From NCBI RefSeq assembly GCF_024189295.1, contig NZ_JAIZEN010000002.1, positions 186,001 to 250,000 of the forward strand: a stretch of 64,000 nt of DNA. Direction: 5' to 3'. A program made the position numbers and the translations under genes. Below the pieces are notes generated by a model, which saw only the letters and a list, made by a program, of their open reading frames with translations, ran no database searches and was not told the DNA's origin. Positions 11,492 to 20,717 of the stretch are shown here, one piece after another (the first letter of the stretch is position 1; every line of letters starts with the position of its first letter). The stretch is from Halobacillus sp. A1. GTDB taxonomy: Bacteria > Bacillota > Bacilli > Bacillales > Halobacillaceae.

Positions 11492-11520
11492 ATCATATAG
11501 AAATCCAAGTGGAAAGTAAA
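11492..11520 (-). promoter_or_regulatory. candidate sigma-A promoter of lonA
   Basis: Minus-strand TTTACT (11515-11520), a 17-base spacer and TATGAT (11492-11497), about 35 bases upstream of the lonA start. Confidence 0.5.
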
Positions 11521-11697
11521 ACGTAAGGAATAGGTCTAAAGACTATAGCCGTACTTAAAAACTACGAGCGTTAGTTCTATTATAAACACGCGGCCAGTGA
11601 ATCATGCTAAAAAAGAACCTATGTACAGCAGAAACCGCGCTACAAACTGATCGCAGCGCGGTTTTCATAAAAAATCGAAAAATGTTAAAAGGCTTAA

Positions 11698-12975
11698 TTA
11701 AGCACTCTCTTTACCTGATTCCTTGTTCTCATCTTCTACCGTACCATCAGTCAAAATCAACTTAGGATAGCTGCTTTCTTCAACAACTGTATCCTTCGTT
11801 ATGACACATTTTTCAATATCGTCTCTTGATGGAAGTTCGTACATAACGTCTAACATGATTCCTTCGATGATTGAACGGAGACCACGAGCGCCTGTTTTAC
11901 GTTCAATTGCTAAGCGCGCAATCTCACGCAGTGCTTCTTCTTCAAACTCTAATTCCACATGGTCGATTTGCAGAAGCTTTTGATACTGCTTGACCAATGC
12001 ATTCTTAGGAGCCGTAAGAATTTCCACGAGTGCTTCCTCATCTAATTGCTCCAGGCTTCCAATTACAGGAAGACGGCCGATAAATTCAGGAATCAAACCG
12101 TAACTAAGCAGGTCTTCTGGTAAAACTTTTGTTAAAAGTTCACTTTTCTCGGCGTCTACGTCTACTTGACCTGAGCCGAAACCTATAACTTTTTTACCTA
12201 AACGGCGTTTAATGATCTGCTCAATCCCATCAAATGCACCACCGACGATAAATAGAACGTTAGTCGTATCGATCTGGATGAATTCTTGATGAGGATGCTT
12301 TCTTCCGCCTTGTGGAGGAACGCTGGCTTGAGTGCCCTCAAGAATCTTAAGCAGTGCCTGCTGCACACCTTCACCAGAAACATCACGAGTGATGGAAGGG
12401 TTCTCAGATTTCCGAGCTACCTTATCAATCTCATCGATATAAATAATTCCTTTTTCTGCTTTTTCAACATCGTAATCAGCTGCTTGAATCAGTTTGAGAA
12501 GAATGTTTTCTACATCTTCACCTACATATCCAGCTTCCGTCAATGATGTTGCATCTGCGATAGCAAATGGAACATTCAAAATACGAGCCAATGTCTGAGC
12601 AAGCAACGTTTTACCGCTCCCGGTCGGTCCAAGCATAAGAATGTTACTTTTAGCTAGTTCTACATCATCATTTTTTACTCCAGCGTTAATACGCTTGTAG
12701 TGATTGTAAACAGCTACTGATAAGTTTTTCTTAGCTTGATCCTGCCCGATGACGTAGTCGTTCAGAATTCCGCGTATTTCCTGAGGTTTTGGAACTTCTT
12801 TAAATTCCACTTCCTCTTCATTGCCCAGCTCTTCTTCTACGATTTCTGTACATAGCTCAATACACTCATCACATATATATACGCCAGGGCCAGCCACTAA
12901 TTTTCTAACTTGCTCTTGACTTTTCCCACAGAAAGAACATTTCAATTGTCCTTTTTCTTCATTAAATTTAAACAT
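11698..12975 (-). CDS. clpX: ATP-dependent Clp protease ATP-binding subunit ClpX
   Basis: AAA+ unfoldase that feeds substrates to ClpP. From the ATG at 12975 the protein (425 residues) begins [19 protein letters not shown] with the zinc-binding cysteines C13, C16, C35 and C38. Walker A is GPTGSGKT near residue 119 and Walker B is IIYIDEID near 180. The sensor and pore elements ([17 protein letters not shown]) are present. An open frame extends 29 codons further upstream but lacks family similarity, and the ATG at 12975 has a GGGGTGAAGG-type site. It lies downstream of tig as in other Bacillaceae. A 9-bp hairpin without a strong T tail follows at 11631-11663. Confidence 0.96.
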   Translation of the reverse strand: MFKFNEEKGQLKCSFCGKSQEQVRKLVAGPGVYICDECIELCTEIVEEELGNEEEVEFKEVPKPQEIRGILNDYVIGQDQAKKNLSVAVYNHYKRINAGVKNDDVELAKSNILMLGPTGSGKTLLAQTLARILNVPFAIADATSLTEAGYVGEDVENILLKLIQAADYDVEKAEKGIIYIDEIDKVARKSENPSITRDVSGEGVQQALLKILEGTQASVPPQGGRKHPHQEFIQIDTTNVLFIVGGAFDGIEQIIKRRLGKKVIGFGSGQVDVDAEKSELLTKVLPEDLLSYGLIPEFIGRLPVIGSLEQLDEEALVEILTAPKNALVKQYQKLLQIDHVELEFEEEALREIARLAIERKTGARGLRSIIEGIMLDVMYELPSRDDIEKCVITKDTVVEESSYPKLILTDGTVEDENKESGKESA

Positions 12976-13240
12976 AACCTTCACCCCTTTATAAAATGAC
13001 GCAATAGTTGATTGCGACTGCTCAATCGTGGCTGCTGTGCATCCGTTTCTTTTGCCCATCATACCAGATTAACGACAAACAAAAAAGCAATACCCATAGA
13101 GAGGTGTGCGAATACTATTACATCAACCTCATTATGTAGACATATAACTTAGAAGTCAACTGATAGGTATATCTATATTATATGTAAAAACAAGAGATAT
13201 TCATTCATCATCTTCGATAAAACTAGATTTTATAAGGAAC

Positions 13241-13287
13241 GAAAAATATAGGAGAAGACAAGGGGTGCCTAAGTCCCCTTGTCTTCT
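13241..13287 (-). terminator. terminator of tig
   Basis: A 13-bp near-perfect inverted repeat (AGAAGACAAGGGG and its complement) lies directly after the trigger factor stop and is followed on the minus strand by a short T-rich tract. Confidence 0.75.
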
Positions 13288-13294
13288 ATTTTTA

Positions 13295-14581
13295 TTATTC
13301 AGGTTTACTATTTTCAGCTAACACGTCAATTGCTTTACGGACTTTTAAGTCTTCTTTGACCATGTCCGTGTTACCGCCAAGCATTTGTGTTAGTTGAGCT
13401 ACGTCAGTCTGATACGTGGAAGCCATCTTTTCAAGCTCAGCATTCACGTCTTCTTCGTTAGCTTCAACGTTTTCAGCTTCAGCAATTGCTTCAAGTGTAA
13501 GATTTGTTTTCACACGCTTGCCTGCATCTTCTTGCATTTGTTCGCGTAAAGCATCTTCATCTTGACCAGTGAACTGGAAGTACATGTCTTTCGTCATGCC
13601 TTGCATTTGAAGGCGTTGTTCAAACTCGCTGACCATGCGGTCAAGTTCTGTATCCACCATGGATTGTGGAATTTCTACTTCTGCATTTTCAGAAGCCTTT
13701 TGAACTAGAGTGTCGCGCTTTTGGTTTTCAGCATCTGTTTTCTTCTGCTCTTCCAAACGCTCACGAGTTTTCTTCTTCAGTTCATCCAGAGATTCAACTT
13801 CTTCATCTACATCTTTAGCAAACTCATCATCAAGTTCAGGAAGTTCTTTTCCTTTTACTTCGTGAATCGTTACTTTGAAAGTAGCTTCTTTACCTGCAAG
13901 ATCTTCTGCATGATATTCTTCAGGGAACGTCACTGTAACATCAGTTTCTTCTCCTGTTTTCTTACCAACCAGCTGTTCTTCAAATCCTGGAATGAAAGAA
14001 CCAGAACCAATTTCAAGAGAATAGTTCTCAGCCTGGCCGCCTTCAAAAGCTTCGCCATCGACAAAACCTTCAAAGTCCATAACAACGGTATCTCCATCTT
14101 CAACTGCACCGTCTTCTTTCACAACAAGTTCAGCTTGGCGCTCTTGCTGCTGCTGAAGTTCGTTTTCAACGTCTTCGTCCGTTACTTCAGTGCTTTGCTC
14201 TTCGTAAGTTAATCCTTTGTATTCACCCAGTTTAACTTCTGGTTTTACTGTTACTTCAGCAGTAAATACAAGCGGCTCTCCTTTTTCGATTTGCTGCACA
14301 TCCACTTCAGGACGGTCTACAGGCTCAATACCAGTTTCTTCTACAGCGTCTGAATACGCTTTTGGAAGAACGATATCAATAGCATCCTGATAAAGTGATT
14401 CTACTCCGAAACGTTGTTCGAATAATTTACGAGGTACTTTACCTTTACGGAAACCTGGCACCTGCACTTGCTTTACTACTTTTTTGAATGCTTCATCTAA
14501 AGCATTGTTGAAATCCTCAGCAGGCACTTCAACTGTTAGTGTCCCCTGATTACCTTCTTGTTTTTCCCACTTTGCTGACAT
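13295..14581 (-). CDS. tig: trigger factor, ribosome-associated chaperone and peptidyl-prolyl isomerase
   Basis: Binds the ribosome exit tunnel through the GFRKGKVPR signature near residue 43 and assists nascent-chain folding. Downstream are the FKBP-type PPIase domain ([19 protein letters not shown] near 155) and a long helical C-terminal domain. The ATG at 14581 has GGAGGG upstream and gives 428 residues. The protein is strikingly acidic, with many Glu/Asp, which fits a salt-adapted bacillus but is not diagnostic. Located upstream of clpX, the conserved arrangement. Confidence 0.96.
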   Translation of the reverse strand: MSAKWEKQEGNQGTLTVEVPAEDFNNALDEAFKKVVKQVQVPGFRKGKVPRKLFEQRFGVESLYQDAIDIVLPKAYSDAVEETGIEPVDRPEVDVQQIEKGEPLVFTAEVTVKPEVKLGEYKGLTYEEQSTEVTDEDVENELQQQQERQAELVVKEDGAVEDGDTVVMDFEGFVDGEAFEGGQAENYSLEIGSGSFIPGFEEQLVGKKTGEETDVTVTFPEEYHAEDLAGKEATFKVTIHEVKGKELPELDDEFAKDVDEEVESLDELKKKTRERLEEQKKTDAENQKRDTLVQKASENAEVEIPQSMVDTELDRMVSEFEQRLQMQGMTKDMYFQFTGQDEDALREQMQEDAGKRVKTNLTLEAIAEAENVEANEEDVNAELEKMASTYQTDVAQLTQMLGGNTDMVKEDLKVRKAIDVLAENSKPE

Positions 14582-14753
14582 AAAAATTCCCTCCAACATC
14601 TATAATTTCCTTTTCGTCAGTAGACGATCATTGTTTCATTCTATGATTCTACCTATACACGAATCTCATATGCAACCACTACATTATAACATAAAGATTC
14701 GTGCTTTCAACAATTGTCCATCCCTCAAAAGAATTATGAAAAGTCTAACGATT

Positions 14754-15734
14754 TCATTCCCCTACAAGAACCATATAATGCTGTTCACAAAGTTCAATTT
14801 CTTCCTTATATTTATGAACTTCTTCAGGATGTCCATCATAGTTATAAGGAAGCTGCAAATACTCATGTCCCAATTGTTTTAAAGCCTCCACTACAAAATC
14901 CACTTCATCTTCAGATGGGAAGAGCGGATAACGGACGAAGCAGTAGTGATCAAGTAAGTTATGAATCAAATCAAACATTGTCGGATTGCTTTGTTCAATG
15001 GAACCCAGCCTTAATTGAATCTGCTTGATAATGTAGTCAGATTGAAATGTGTTTAATTTAGAGGGTGTGACGTCCCATTCTGAACCAAATTTCTTAATCC
15101 GGATTTTGTTGTTGAAGCCCTCATCCCTAAACCATTGAATAATCCCGGTTTTAATAATGGGGTGTACTTGATCATCAACCAAAGAGCTTTCAAATACTGA
15201 AACGTCCTTCGGTATAGGCTGCTTCTTCAATTGATTGACCGCTATCCATTGGTTATGTAAGTCACCGGCCCCCAATGCATTTTTAAAATCGGACGTCAGT
15301 TTATCACTTTCTTCTTTATGTACATCCTGTAAGAGTTTTTTACTTACTTCATACATTTGCCAAAGCTGAGTACGGCTTTGATGGGGCATATCCTCCGTCT
15401 CAAATACTTCATCCAATAGACTGATTAATTCCTGATACCGATTATCTTGAAAAAGAATCGTAATATAAATATGTAGATATTGATAATAGTGATCTTCTTC
15501 TGTTTTCATCTGCTCTTGACAAAGGTACTCTGCTTCTTCATAGTGTCCCAGCTCAATCCATGCCATTAGTAATCCGGTGATTACTTCATGAGTCGCAACG
15601 CGGTGCTCAAGAAGCAGCTTAAAGCTTTCTACTGCGTCTTCATACCGCTTCTCGCGAATAGACTGAAAACCTGTATTCTCCAAAGTTGATTTCCATTTTG
15701 GGAACAATACTATATCCCCGTTTTGTTTTTCCAT
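14754..15734 (-). CDS. TPR-repeat protein similar to YsoA
   Basis: A 326-residue soluble protein with tetratricopeptide-like helices: the ENTGFQSIREKRYEDAVESF stretch near residue 20 and LEHRVATHEVITGLLMAWIELGHYEEAEYL after it fit the TPR consensus. The second half is less repetitive. The start at 15734 has GGAAGGG seven bases before the ATG; the nine extra codons upstream lack a site. B. subtilis has the TPR protein YsoA at this position upstream of tig, so orthology is likely. Function unknown, presumably protein-protein interaction. Confidence 0.75.
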   Translation of the reverse strand: MEKQNGDIVLFPKWKSTLENTGFQSIREKRYEDAVESFKLLLEHRVATHEVITGLLMAWIELGHYEEAEYLCQEQMKTEEDHYYQYLHIYITILFQDNRYQELISLLDEVFETEDMPHQSRTQLWQMYEVSKKLLQDVHKEESDKLTSDFKNALGAGDLHNQWIAVNQLKKQPIPKDVSVFESSLVDDQVHPIIKTGIIQWFRDEGFNNKIRIKKFGSEWDVTPSKLNTFQSDYIIKQIQLRLGSIEQSNPTMFDLIHNLLDHYCFVRYPLFPSEDEVDFVVEALKQLGHEYLQLPYNYDGHPEEVHKYKEEIELCEQHYMVLVGE

Positions 15735-15907
15735 AAGACACCCTTCCAAATAATTTATCATTCATCCATTGTAACCAGATTCATTATTTTTAAAACCGGT
15801 AAGTTTTTGAAAATGGTCTGTTCCAAATTTTTTATAAGAAAACACCCTAAAAAAAGACATGCATTCGAAAAGTGTAGGTGTAACTCCCCCTTAATAAATA
15901 TATAGAG

Positions 15908-15940
15908 AAGAGGCGTCCAATGCGGCGCCTCTTTCTTTGT
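15908..15940. terminator. GAGGCG hairpin between the TPR gene and the YitT-type gene
   Basis: GAGGCGTCC/GGCGCCTC arms with the better T-rich tract on the plus strand. No plus-strand gene ends here. On the minus strand it would lie downstream of the YitT-type gene at 16030 and could end that transcript. Nothing coding is seen in 15735-16029. Confidence 0.4.
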
Positions 15941-16029
15941 TTTGCGAAGTATCGCTGACACAAACCTGTATATGTATATTTGACACCGTTTATTATAGCA
16001 CAGGCAGTTCATGAACACACCTTATTCAC

Positions 16030-16626
16030 TCATAGTGAGGCATTAGGGATGAATCTGTGAGAAGTAAGCAGCATAGTGGCCAGTGCTACACTTATGATAG
16101 TGAGGGTTGAAAGCAAGAGGGTGTGCGCTGAAAACAAGTATCCTCCTAAAAGAATTACGATCGAATCAATAAAAAGAATAACAAACCCTACGTTTACTTT
16201 CATAAACTTCGCAATCATCTGGGCAAGTAAATCTGTCCCGCCCGTGCTCGTCTGATGTCTGAGCATGTATCCAATCCCACACCCTACAAGTACTCCTCCA
16301 AGAATCGAGCTGACCACAGGGTCGATGTTAACTTGATAATTTCTCGTATCACTCAGAACATCAATTAAAAAGGAAGAGACTAACAATCCATGCAGGCTAT
16401 TATAGAAATAACTTCTAAAATGAAACCACGCAATTGTAAATATCGGAATACTGACACATATGATTGTGAAACCTACTTGTAAATCCCATACATAATTCGC
16501 TATTAGTCCTAAGCCGATGACACCACCGTCCAATACCTGATGGGGGATAAGAAACAGATTGATTCCTAATGAAAGGAAAACACTTCCTATAAGTATGGCT
16601 GATGCTTTCTTCACGAAATTTTTCAT
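16030..16626 (-). CDS. YitT family (DUF161) membrane protein, short form
   Basis: A 198-residue integral membrane protein with five to six hydrophobic segments. SLGINLFLIPHQVLDGGVIGLGLI near residue 20 and the GYMLRHQTSTGGTDLLAQM motif near 125 are typical of the YitT/YczE group. The C-terminal soluble DUF2179 domain found in many YitT proteins is absent. The ATG at 16626 has AGAGGGG upstream. The frame is open for 61 more codons upstream but that part looks non-homologous. Transport substrate unknown. Confidence 0.75.
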   Translation of the reverse strand: MKNFVKKASAILIGSVFLSLGINLFLIPHQVLDGGVIGLGLIANYVWDLQVGFTIICVSIPIFTIAWFHFRSYFYNSLHGLLVSSFLIDVLSDTRNYQVNIDPVVSSILGGVLVGCGIGYMLRHQTSTGGTDLLAQMIAKFMKVNVGFVILFIDSIVILLGGYLFSAHTLLLSTLTIISVALATMLLTSHRFIPNASL

Positions 16627-16824
16627 AGTATGTCCCCTCTGAATCAATAAGGTTTGTACTACTTTATGCAGGGAGTGGATTATGTAGAATTCGTGTAAGT
16701 AATACCAATATATTTTTTCAATGAAGTAACGGTTTATAGTAAGGTAAACCACCGGCCATTCAAATATCGTAAATACGAGGAAATATAAGAAGATTACAGT
16801 TAAAGGCATTTGTATTTAATCACC

Positions 16825-17300
16825 ATGTGGACCATAGCTGAACTAGTAGAAGGAAAGAAACCTATAATAAATGGCAGAGAGGCATAATTATCTAAGACAA
16901 TATAAAGGTAGACTTTCCTATTCCCATGGGCAATCGTCCAAGTATTAATAACATGCGCAGTCAGAGAAGCAAAAGGAGAAATAAGAAATATGAGTTTTAC
17001 ATCGACCTCTACGACAAATATTACGATAACTCATGAAAGAACAAAAAGAGCTATCAAGCTTAACAGCATTAGATTTACGCTCCCTTTTAAAACCTCTTCC
17101 TGAATAGTGTAAGTCCAAGGGCTTCCCTTTACCCCACCTCCTATATACTTTAAAAGGTGAGCGACTCAATGGTCGTCACTACTCACCATATGCTGGACAA
17201 CAATCTTTTTATGGAAATCAAAACCCTAATCTATCCTACTATATCCAGTTCAAATCCCTATTGAGCTTCGCGCCAAGCTATACGGTCAAATCAAAGTGAT
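16825..17300 (+). other. possible decayed gene or cluster of very short ORFs
   Basis: This gap between the YitT-type gene and the spore-type gene shows several short plus-strand reading frames with coding-like composition but no shared frame: 16825-16887 (20 codons), 16871-16948 (25), 16926-17036 (36), 17033-17107 (24), and an open stretch from 17108 to about 17299 containing SPYAGQQSFYGNQNPN. The third and fourth overlap as ATGA. None has a convincing ribosome-binding site except perhaps 17189 (AAGGTG). I cannot identify a product. It may be a frameshifted remnant or chance. Confidence 0.2.
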
Positions 17301-17387
17301 GCAACTCTCTGCTTCCGAACATCCGAAATTCTCTTATTAAGATTCCATTCCACACCAGGAATCTTAAAAAATGATACCTTTAATCTA

Positions 17388-18029
17388 TTATGTGCTTGTG
17401 TTGCGAGGGTGATCATTCAGCAGGAAGACATTCTGACCAGACTGAGGGCAAGAGACATCTGCTAAATCTCTTGGTTTACAAAACCCCCCTGTTATTTCAA
17501 TAGTTACAGGATAAGTAGATTGGATGCTTTGACAAACATTAATTTGTATAAAAAGGTCGGAAAATCGAATGATAGGGCCTCGCCGGGAAGCCTCCACGGT
17601 CATCGTTCCCGTAGAACAAACAATACAATCACTAGTCATAACTTCTACTTCTACATTTGTTCCCTCAGGGGCACATAATAATACGGTTTCACACCTCGTT
17701 AGAATTCCTGGCTCACTTTGAAATGTCCTCCCATCGGCTAATTCAATTACCAAATCAGCACTCACTGTTTTTCGGACAGTGACCTCCTGCAGGACCACTT
17801 CGCTGCCTTCAACAAAAATGCGACGATCCTTTATATTTGCGATTTCAGCTGTCACGGACAGAATCTCACAAGTTACATTTGCACCTTCAATAACCGTACC
17901 AGGCGGTAAAGGAAGACCGGGGAATGGAACGTCTGGGTTTCTTTCATTCAATTCAAATTGAAATTCATTCGCTATCCAATCTAATACTTTATCGACATTT
18001 ACACAAAAGGTTTCCTGTTGAAGTCGCAT
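17388..18029 (-). CDS. cysteine-rich probable spore-surface protein
   Basis: A 213-residue protein with no signal peptide or membrane segment. It starts CVNVDKVLDWI and is rich in beta-prone Val/Ile/Thr stretches. Nine cysteines lie at about 9, 54, 113, 119, 135, 138, 166, 184 and 194, including a CIVC pair. I do not recognise a named family with certainty; the look is that of cysteine-containing coat or exosporium proteins of Bacillaceae. The upstream region has an AC-N16-CATAAATTA sequence matching the sigma-K consensus, which supports late mother-cell expression. GGGGGT precedes the ATG. It is monocistronic. Confidence 0.65.
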   Translation of the reverse strand: MRLQQETFCVNVDKVLDWIANEFQFELNERNPDVPFPGLPLPPGTVIEGANVTCEILSVTAEIANIKDRRIFVEGSEVVLQEVTVRKTVSADLVIELADGRTFQSEPGILTRCETVLLCAPEGTNVEVEVMTSDCIVCSTGTMTVEASRRGPIIRFSDLFIQINVCQSIQSTYPVTIEITGGFCKPRDLADVSCPQSGQNVFLLNDHPRNTST

Positions 18030-18058
18030 ACAACCCCCACTTTTTTAGTATTTATAGC

Positions 18059-18085
18059 TAATTTATGCACCTTATGAAAATAAGT
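18059..18085 (-). promoter_or_regulatory. candidate sigma-K promoter
   Basis: On the minus strand AC (18084-18085), a 16-base spacer, then CATAAATTA (18059-18067) match the sigma-K consensus AC-N16/17-CATAnnnTA. It ends about 30 bases before the ATG at 18029. Confidence 0.6.
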
Positions 18086-18239
18086 ATAGACTAAAGTACT
18101 AAATTCAATTAAAAACCCAAAAGCTTTCTATCATCAGATTTATGTCATTAATTTACGAATCAATATCAGGTCATATAAAAATAATAAATAAAACGCTGAA
18201 TCTATTGATAGACAATAGATTCAGCGTTTAGTTAGTTAG

Positions 18240-18313
18240 CGTCCCAGGAGAGATTCGAACTCCCGACCCACAGCTTAGAAGGCTGTTGCTCTATCCAGCT
18301 GAGCTACTGGGAC
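18240..18313 (-). tRNA. tRNA-Arg (anticodon TCT)
   Basis: Folds as a complete cloverleaf of 74 bases: acceptor GTCCCAG/CTGGGAC, D-arm GCTC/GAGC, anticodon stem ACAGC/GCTGT with loop CTTCTAA, five-base variable region and T-arm with TTCGAAT. The CCA end is not encoded. Confidence 0.95.
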
Positions 18314-18330
18314 AAAATATGTAATTTAAT

Positions 18331-18404
18331 TGGAGCGGGTGAAGGGAATCGAACCCTCATCATCAGCTTGGAAGGCTGAGGTTTTACCACTAAACTACAC
18401 CCGC
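18331..18404 (-). tRNA. tRNA-Gly (anticodon TCC)
   Basis: Complete cloverleaf: acceptor GCGGGTG/CACCCGC, anticodon loop with TCC, T-loop TTCGATT, discriminator T and an encoded CCA. It lies 17 bases upstream of the tRNA-Arg on the same strand, so they are likely co-transcribed. Its 5' half is duplicated at 18516-18548. Confidence 0.95.
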
Positions 18405-18515
18405 ATTAATAAAATTCATTAGCCTTGTTTTTCATGCTTCTTTCTCTTCTAGATGATTCAAAGATGTAAATGCGTCGAAGCAACGCGTAGTTGACTCGGC
18501 GGAAGCGTTGCTCGT

Positions 18516-18548
18516 GGCTGAGGTTTTACCACTAAACTACACCCGCAT
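18516..18548 (-). pseudogene. duplicated 5' half of tRNA-Gly
   Basis: An exact 33-bp copy of 18374-18406, covering the tRNA-Gly from just before its 5' end through the D-arm to the anticodon stem. Both flanks then diverge. The copy lies 142 bp upstream in the direction of tRNA transcription. Between the copies is a region with an AGCAACGC/GCGTTGCT inverted repeat (18479-18486 and 18505-18512). Not a functional tRNA. The rest of 18405-18686 holds no gene. Confidence 0.85.
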
Positions 18549-18686
18549 ATTTTATTCTACTGATTTTCTAGAAAAGTTCATGAATATGTATTTATTAAAG
18601 CAATTTGTAATGGCTGTCCTGTTTTTTCGGACAAGAATAAGTATATTAATTATCAGCGGATTTGTCAACAGTCTTGCAGCAAAGAA

Positions 18687-19214
18687 TTAATTCTCTGCTG
18701 CAAGTGATGTTTCTATTCTTAGTTCAGGCATCGGTTCACCGTTGACGTGATAGTATTGCAGGCTGATTTTATCATTACTTTGCCATTCTAAAATTGCATA
18801 GGACGGTTCCTTATGATCTCTCGGTTCGCGAGCGCTACCTGGGTTGATCAGGAGTTTTCCGTTTACTTTTTCTGCTCCGGCCATGTGAGAATGTCCAAAG
18901 CAGGCGATTTGGGCACCTACTTCGTCCGCACGATAAGTTAATGGGAGCAATGTTGATTTAATTTGATGCAGGTGGCCGTGAACGACAAGGATTTTGATAT
19001 TACCGACCGGCACTACTTGTTCGTTTTCCATTTCCGGTTCAAAATCGCAGTTGCCTTTCGCATAATAAAATCCTTCAAGTTCTTCTGAAGCATAAGCCAA
19101 CTCTGAGTCACCGCAATGAATCATAGCATCTACTTCATGCTGGTGACGCTCTTTAATTTCAACAACCTTATCCGTAAGACCGTGTGTATCACTTACAATT
19201 AATACTTTTGGCAT
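18687..19214 (-). CDS. ysnB: metallophosphoesterase, MJ0936/YfcE family (YsnB)
   Basis: A 175-residue calcineurin-like phosphodiesterase. The metal-binding blocks are visible in order: VSDTHG near residue 7, HCGDSE near 33, KGNCDFE near 53, VHGHLH near 78 and FGHSHMA near 107. Physiological substrate unknown. It follows rdgB with about 14 bases between, as in the B. subtilis rph-ysnA-ysnB cluster. The 3' end forms a CTTGCAGCA/TGCTGCAAG hairpin without T run. Confidence 0.9.
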   Translation of the reverse strand: MPKVLIVSDTHGLTDKVVEIKERHQHEVDAMIHCGDSELAYASEELEGFYYAKGNCDFEPEMENEQVVPVGNIKILVVHGHLHQIKSTLLPLTYRADEVGAQIACFGHSHMAGAEKVNGKLLINPGSAREPRDHKEPSYAILEWQSNDKISLQYYHVNGEPMPELRIETSLAAEN

Positions 19215-19228
19215 TTAGAATCACCTCT

Positions 19229-19825
19229 TTAGAAATGTTCTTGTATCCATTCTTCAATTTTCAGAATCGCTTGTTTACGGTGACTGATCGAGTTTTTTTC
19301 TGTTGAACTATGTTCTGCCATTGTCCGATTGGAATGGAGAGGAATAAAGATCGGATCATATCCGAACCCTTCGTTTCCACGTGGAGCTTCAGCGATTGTA
19401 CCTTCACATGTTCCTCTTTTCACAAATGTGCTAAGGCCAGGTCGAGCTACAGCTACTGCACAGACAAAACGTGCAGTACGTTCTTCCGCAGGGGTGCTTT
19501 TCAACTCATGAAGGACTTTTTCTAAATTCTTCTGGTCATTTTTGTCTTCGCCTGCATAGCGGGCAGAATAAATGCCTGGTGCTCCGCGAAGAGCGTCGAT
19601 TTCTAAACCGGAGTCATCAGCAGCGACTGGTATCTGAAATTTTTCTGCAATGGCTTCTGCTTTTATTATTGCATTTTCTTCAAACGAGTCTCCATCTTCG
19701 ACAATGTCTCCGATGGGCTCGTCAAAATCCAATAATGACTTCACTTCGATGCCGTAATTGGCAAACATCGTACGGAACTCTTCCACTTTTCCAGCGTTTT
19801 TAGTAGCAATCACCAGTTGTTTCAT
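19229..19825 (-). CDS. rdgB: XTP/dITP pyrophosphatase (RdgB/HAM1 family, YsnA)
   Basis: Hydrolyses non-canonical purine nucleoside triphosphates to monophosphates and keeps them out of DNA and RNA. Motifs in order: ATKNAGKVEEF at the N terminus, DDSGLEIDAL near residue 69, SARYAG near 84 and GFGYDPIF near 151. The ATG at 19825 gives 198 residues and lies just after the rph stop. A longer open frame overlapping rph has no family similarity. Confidence 0.94.
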   Translation of the reverse strand: MKQLVIATKNAGKVEEFRTMFANYGIEVKSLLDFDEPIGDIVEDGDSFEENAIIKAEAIAEKFQIPVAADDSGLEIDALRGAPGIYSARYAGEDKNDQKNLEKVLHELKSTPAEERTARFVCAVAVARPGLSTFVKRGTCEGTIAEAPRGNEGFGYDPIFIPLHSNRTMAEHSSTEKNSISHRKQAILKIEEWIQEHF

Positions 19826-19829
19826 CTGA

Positions 19830-20597
19830 TTACTTTCCCGCTGCTTTTGAGGATTGTTTAGATTCGATTGTTTCCGACCATTTACCAATAGCTTCTTTTT
19901 GCAATGTAATCAGTTCGGTTACGCCTTCTTGAGCCAGCGATAGCATTTCTTGAAGTTGATTCATCGAGAAAGTAGCTTCTTCCCCTGTCCCCTGAAGCTC
20001 TACGAATTCTCCCTGACCAGTCATGACTACATTCATATCTACATGAGCCTGGCTGTCTTCTTCATAGCAAAGGTCGAGAATTTCTTTTCCATCTTTTAAA
20101 ACCCCTACAGAAATCGCCGTCAAAAAATCTTTAACAGGGAGTTCTTTAATTGTACCCTTATCTACCATCTTTCCAAACGCAAGAACGACAGCTACGAACG
20201 CACCGGTTATGGATGCTGTTCTTGTACCGCCATCTGCCTGGATGACATCACAGTCCACCCATAAAGTGCGTTCACCGATTTTATCTAAATCCACTACAGC
20301 ACGCAGGGCACGACCGATCAGACGCTGGATTTCCATCGTACGGCCATAGACTTTCCCTTTAGAGGATTCTCTTATATTTCGTTGCTCAGTAGCTCTTGGG
20401 AGCATAGCATATTCAGCTGTGATCCAGCCTTTTCCTTGTCCGCGGAGAAAAGGGGGAACACGATCTTCTACACTTGCATTACAAATTACTTTTGTATCTC
20501 CAAAGCTTATTAATACAGACCCCTCCGGGTGTTTTACATAGTCCGTTTCAATCGTAATTTTTCTAAGTTCATTGACTTCACGCTGATCACTTCTCAT
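19830..20597 (-). CDS. rph: ribonuclease PH
   Basis: Phosphorolytic 3'-5' exoribonuclease trimming tRNA 3' ends. The 255-residue protein starts [17 protein letters not shown] and contains [23 protein letters not shown] in the catalytic core and [15 protein letters not shown] near residue 115. GGAGG precedes the ATG. The C-terminal tail of about ten residues ([10 protein letters not shown]) extends past the usual end. First gene of the rph-rdgB-ysnB group. Confidence 0.95.
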   Translation of the reverse strand: MRSDQREVNELRKITIETDYVKHPEGSVLISFGDTKVICNASVEDRVPPFLRGQGKGWITAEYAMLPRATEQRNIRESSKGKVYGRTMEIQRLIGRALRAVVDLDKIGERTLWVDCDVIQADGGTRTASITGAFVAVVLAFGKMVDKGTIKELPVKDFLTAISVGVLKDGKEILDLCYEEDSQAHVDMNVVMTGQGEFVELQGTGEEATFSMNQLQEMLSLAQEGVTELITLQKEAIGKWSETIESKQSSKAAGK

Positions 20598-20680
20598 CGT
20601 AAACGTCCTCCCTTTCCATTCTTCCTTTTATCCTTGACTATCTTAACATAATAAGCTTCTGCTTTGCATAAACAATGAGA

Positions 20681-20712
20681 GCCACTCCTATTTTAGAGTG
20701 GCTCTTTAAACG
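20681..20712. terminator. hairpin between gerM and rph
   Basis: GAGCCACTCC/GAGTGGCTC hairpin just after the gerM stop. The T-rich tail is weak on both strands, so termination strength is uncertain. Confidence 0.5.
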
Positions 20713-20717
20713 AAACT

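Noticed and set aside
13721-14212. 163-residue plus-strand open frame inside tig
   Set aside because: Antisense to trigger factor; Phe-rich composition is the expected mirror of Glu/Lys-rich coding sequence.
15758-16018. 86-residue minus-strand open frame between the TPR and YitT-type genes
   Set aside because: Contains a terminator-like hairpin, has no ribosome-binding site, and its Cys/Phe-rich sequence looks non-coding.
16945-17169. 74-residue minus-strand open frame rich in Cys and Arg
   Set aside because: No ribosome-binding site, no recognisable family, and its composition looks like the complement of the plus-strand short frames.
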